A program made the position numbers and the translations under genes. This document shows, in pieces, positions 36,501 to 39,500 of a stretch of DNA of 64,000 bases; position 1 is the stretch's first letter; each line of letters opens with the position of its first letter. The notes under the pieces are model-generated. The model saw only the letters and a list, made by a program, of their open reading frames with translations. It did not search any database and was not told where the DNA came from. This stretch comes from Triplophysa rosa. Its lineage: Eukaryota > Chordata > Actinopteri > Cypriniformes > Nemacheilidae. The stretch is from the NCBI RefSeq assembly GCF_024868665.1, contig NC_079894.1:9075737-9139736 (forward strand). The letters run 5' to 3'.

Positions 36501-39500
36501 TGCTCAGGTAGGCCGTGGCATTTAAACGATGCCCAATTGGCACTAAGGGGCCTAAAGTGTGCCAAGAAAACATCCCCCACACCATTACACCACCACCACC
36601 AGCCTGCACAGTGGTAACAAGGCATGATGGATCCATGTTCTCATTCTGTTTACGCCAAATTCTGACTCTACCATTTGAATGTCTCAACAGAAATCGAGAC
36701 TCATCAGACCAGGCAACATTTTTCCAGTCTTCAACTGTCCAATTTTGGTGAGCTCGTGCAAATTGTAGCCTCTTTTTCCTATTTGTAGTGGAGATGAGTG
36801 GTACCCGGTGGGGTCTTCTGCTGTTGTAGCCCATCTGCCTCAAGGTTGTGCGTGTTGTGGCTTCACAAATGCTTTGCTGCATACCTCGGTTGTAACGAGT
36901 GGTTATTTCAGTCAAAGTTGCTCTTCTATCAGCTTGAATCAGTCGGCCCATTCTCCTCTGACCTCTAGCATCAACAAGGCATTTTCGCCCACAGGACTGC
37001 CGCATACTGGATGTTTTTCCCTTTTCACACCATTCTTTGTAAACCCTAGAAATGGTTGTGCGTGAAAATCCCAGTAACTGAGCAGATTGTGAAATACTCA
37101 GACCGGCCCGTCTGGCACCAACAACCATGCCACGCTCAAAATTGCTTAAATCACCTTTCTTTCCCATTCTGACATTCAGTTTGGAGTTCAGGAGATTGTC
37201 TTGACCAGGACCACACCCCTAAATGCATTGAAGCAACTGCCATGTGATTGGTTGATTAGATAATTGCATTAATGAGAAATTGAACAGGTGTTCCTAATAA
37301 TCCTTTAGGTGAGTGTATATTGAAGTGTTTGGGGTCAAAATGACCCCACACATTAAAAGTGTTGCTAAAAATTGAACACAATAGGAGGGTTAAGAGAGTT
37401 TTCTCCAGTTTTGCCTTTAATCAGCATTTCTGTATGTATTGTTACAATTCCAGTCCAGTGTCTTTTGAATTTCAACAGAAACACACCTCAGGAGTGACAA
37501 AGTCATCCAAAAAAAATGGGAACAAAACATGTAAACTGACAACATGACAAGACACATGAAAAAAATTCCATCATAGGCTTCTTCCATCATATGATCCTAA
37601 AAACCATGTAAAAACAGTATTATGTCATTTTAACATGTATATGAACTTTTTCTTTGCAGTATTGAAGCTATCTGCAAATCTTATTTTGACCAGATTTTCT
37701 AAAAAATAAAAGACAATATTTTCATTTGGAAGAAATCGCCAATGGAGTTATTTTCCATGGCTGTAGTTTTAACTATACACAAGACACTACTCTCTTCCAG
37801 AAAGTATAATACAAGATATCAAAAGTGGCAAATACTAACTTCACGAATACAAAACTTATCTCCTCTCATAACCCGTCTTTGATCCTACAGTTATAAGTAT
37901 GTGTATCATCAAAACACCATATGGATATATTTGGTAAGAGTCTGTCTCGTTCAGCTTGTTAGATTATGAAGGTCTATGATAAACTGATCAAAGGACAGAC
38001 GGCTTGAGATGGCAGCAAACTAATTTCTGCTTCCATGCTGTCAGTCTACAGCGAGTCAATCTCACAACACCTGCAATACAATGCTACATAAACTCCCAGA
38101 AATAAGACTTGCTTTTTCTTGACTGAAGCCTGTTAAAAGGTACTGTACATCTCATGTCCAAAGGATATGTTTTTAACATATCGCCATCAATACTGTATAT
38201 AGCATTAATGCTCCTTTTCTAAGCACAAAATATATTTTTTCTAATACACTATAGCTTGAAAGTTGAAAGACTCTTGAATAGAAAAATATCTAGCAGAAGA
38301 CACTGTGTAGTAACATCATCGATCTTATAGATAACAGGTGTGGGTTTAAAGCCATATAGATCTATACATTGAAAAATGTTTATGTTAAGAAAACATCCTT
38401 GCGGGTGGGAAACGGCATGAGAATACATCTCAAGTGGAGCTGGTTTCTAAACAACACGGCAGGGGGCCTGATAAGGCACATGTAGAAGTGGTGAGGATTG
38501 GTGGTCAGGCTCAAAGGACCCCTTCATGGAGAGAACGTGACTCCACAGGTATGTGGGGCGCCATTCAGCAGAGGCCCAACATGGGCAACAAGGGCCACAT
38601 TGTGGGTGCTGGAAAAACGATAGCACCTTGGCGATTCCCAGCTATGCAGCTTCTGCGGCATATCGACCTCTATTGATGCACTTATCTCTTTCTTCTTTTT
38701 ACAAGAACAGAAAAAAACATTGAGGGTAGAGGGAACATGCATTACAGATGTCTAATGGAAGCTGTGGAACATTAGAGGCTAAATATTCTAGCTGTGTATG
38801 AGATGATTTAATGTAACCACAATAACATCTATATATATGTATTGGGTAAACCTTGCTGAGATTTTCTGGCACAGAGCAAAACGCGCAAATGTGTTCCAAC
38901 TTCTGGAATTCTGTGGTTTGTAACCTAGCTTTTCCTTTACATCATGCAAGAACAAAGTGAAGAGGAGACAATGGGGGACAGACGTTCTGCTACAGTAATT
39001 TATTAATTTAGTCTGTTCTGCTACTTTAACTCGAGAGTGCTAAAGCTCTTACCTTGTAAGTCAGGTTCACTAGACCTGGGGCTACTCCGAGTTCCCCGGG
39101 CTGTTTTTTTAGCACCGGGACTGGTTCCCCCTCCTCCTCCACCACCTCCTCCATTTCCATGGATCTTGCCGTAGCCGTTGTACGTATTGTTGCAGCCCAT
39201 GTTGCTCTTGTAGAGAGAGGGGGGGCTGTTGAGACGATTCTGTCGCTCCAGTCGGTCCTTCATCTTCTTTGGTGGAGGTTTGTACTGTTCATCTCGTCCA
39301 ATGTAATTCATCCCGTACAGTGGAATGATCTCTGCAGGAACACAATCACATTCAACATTCAGTCATGAATCTTTCACATAGGTCAAAAAGAGAAAATTTT
39401 GAGATGACAAAAAACAATGGCAACAAGCCTTTATCTGTGGCTTATGCTAATGCAGTAGCATGCACGGTCAAATGACTTGTTCAAAACGCCTGTCTTTGCA

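Larger units (their letters stand above)
35017..37393. mobile_element. piggyBac-type TTAA element carrying a Tc1 insertion
   Basis: Bounded by TTAA (35017-35020 and 37390-37393) with ends CCCTCCTGTTATGTT and AACACAATAGGAGGG (about 13 of 15 paired). Subterminal GGGGTCAAATTGACCCC and GGGGTCAAAATGACCCC palindromes lie near both ends. Without the Tc1 insertion it is about 1.15 kb. It contains a CA-rich tract (35355-35460) and a SINE. No piggyBac transposase. Confidence 0.85.
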
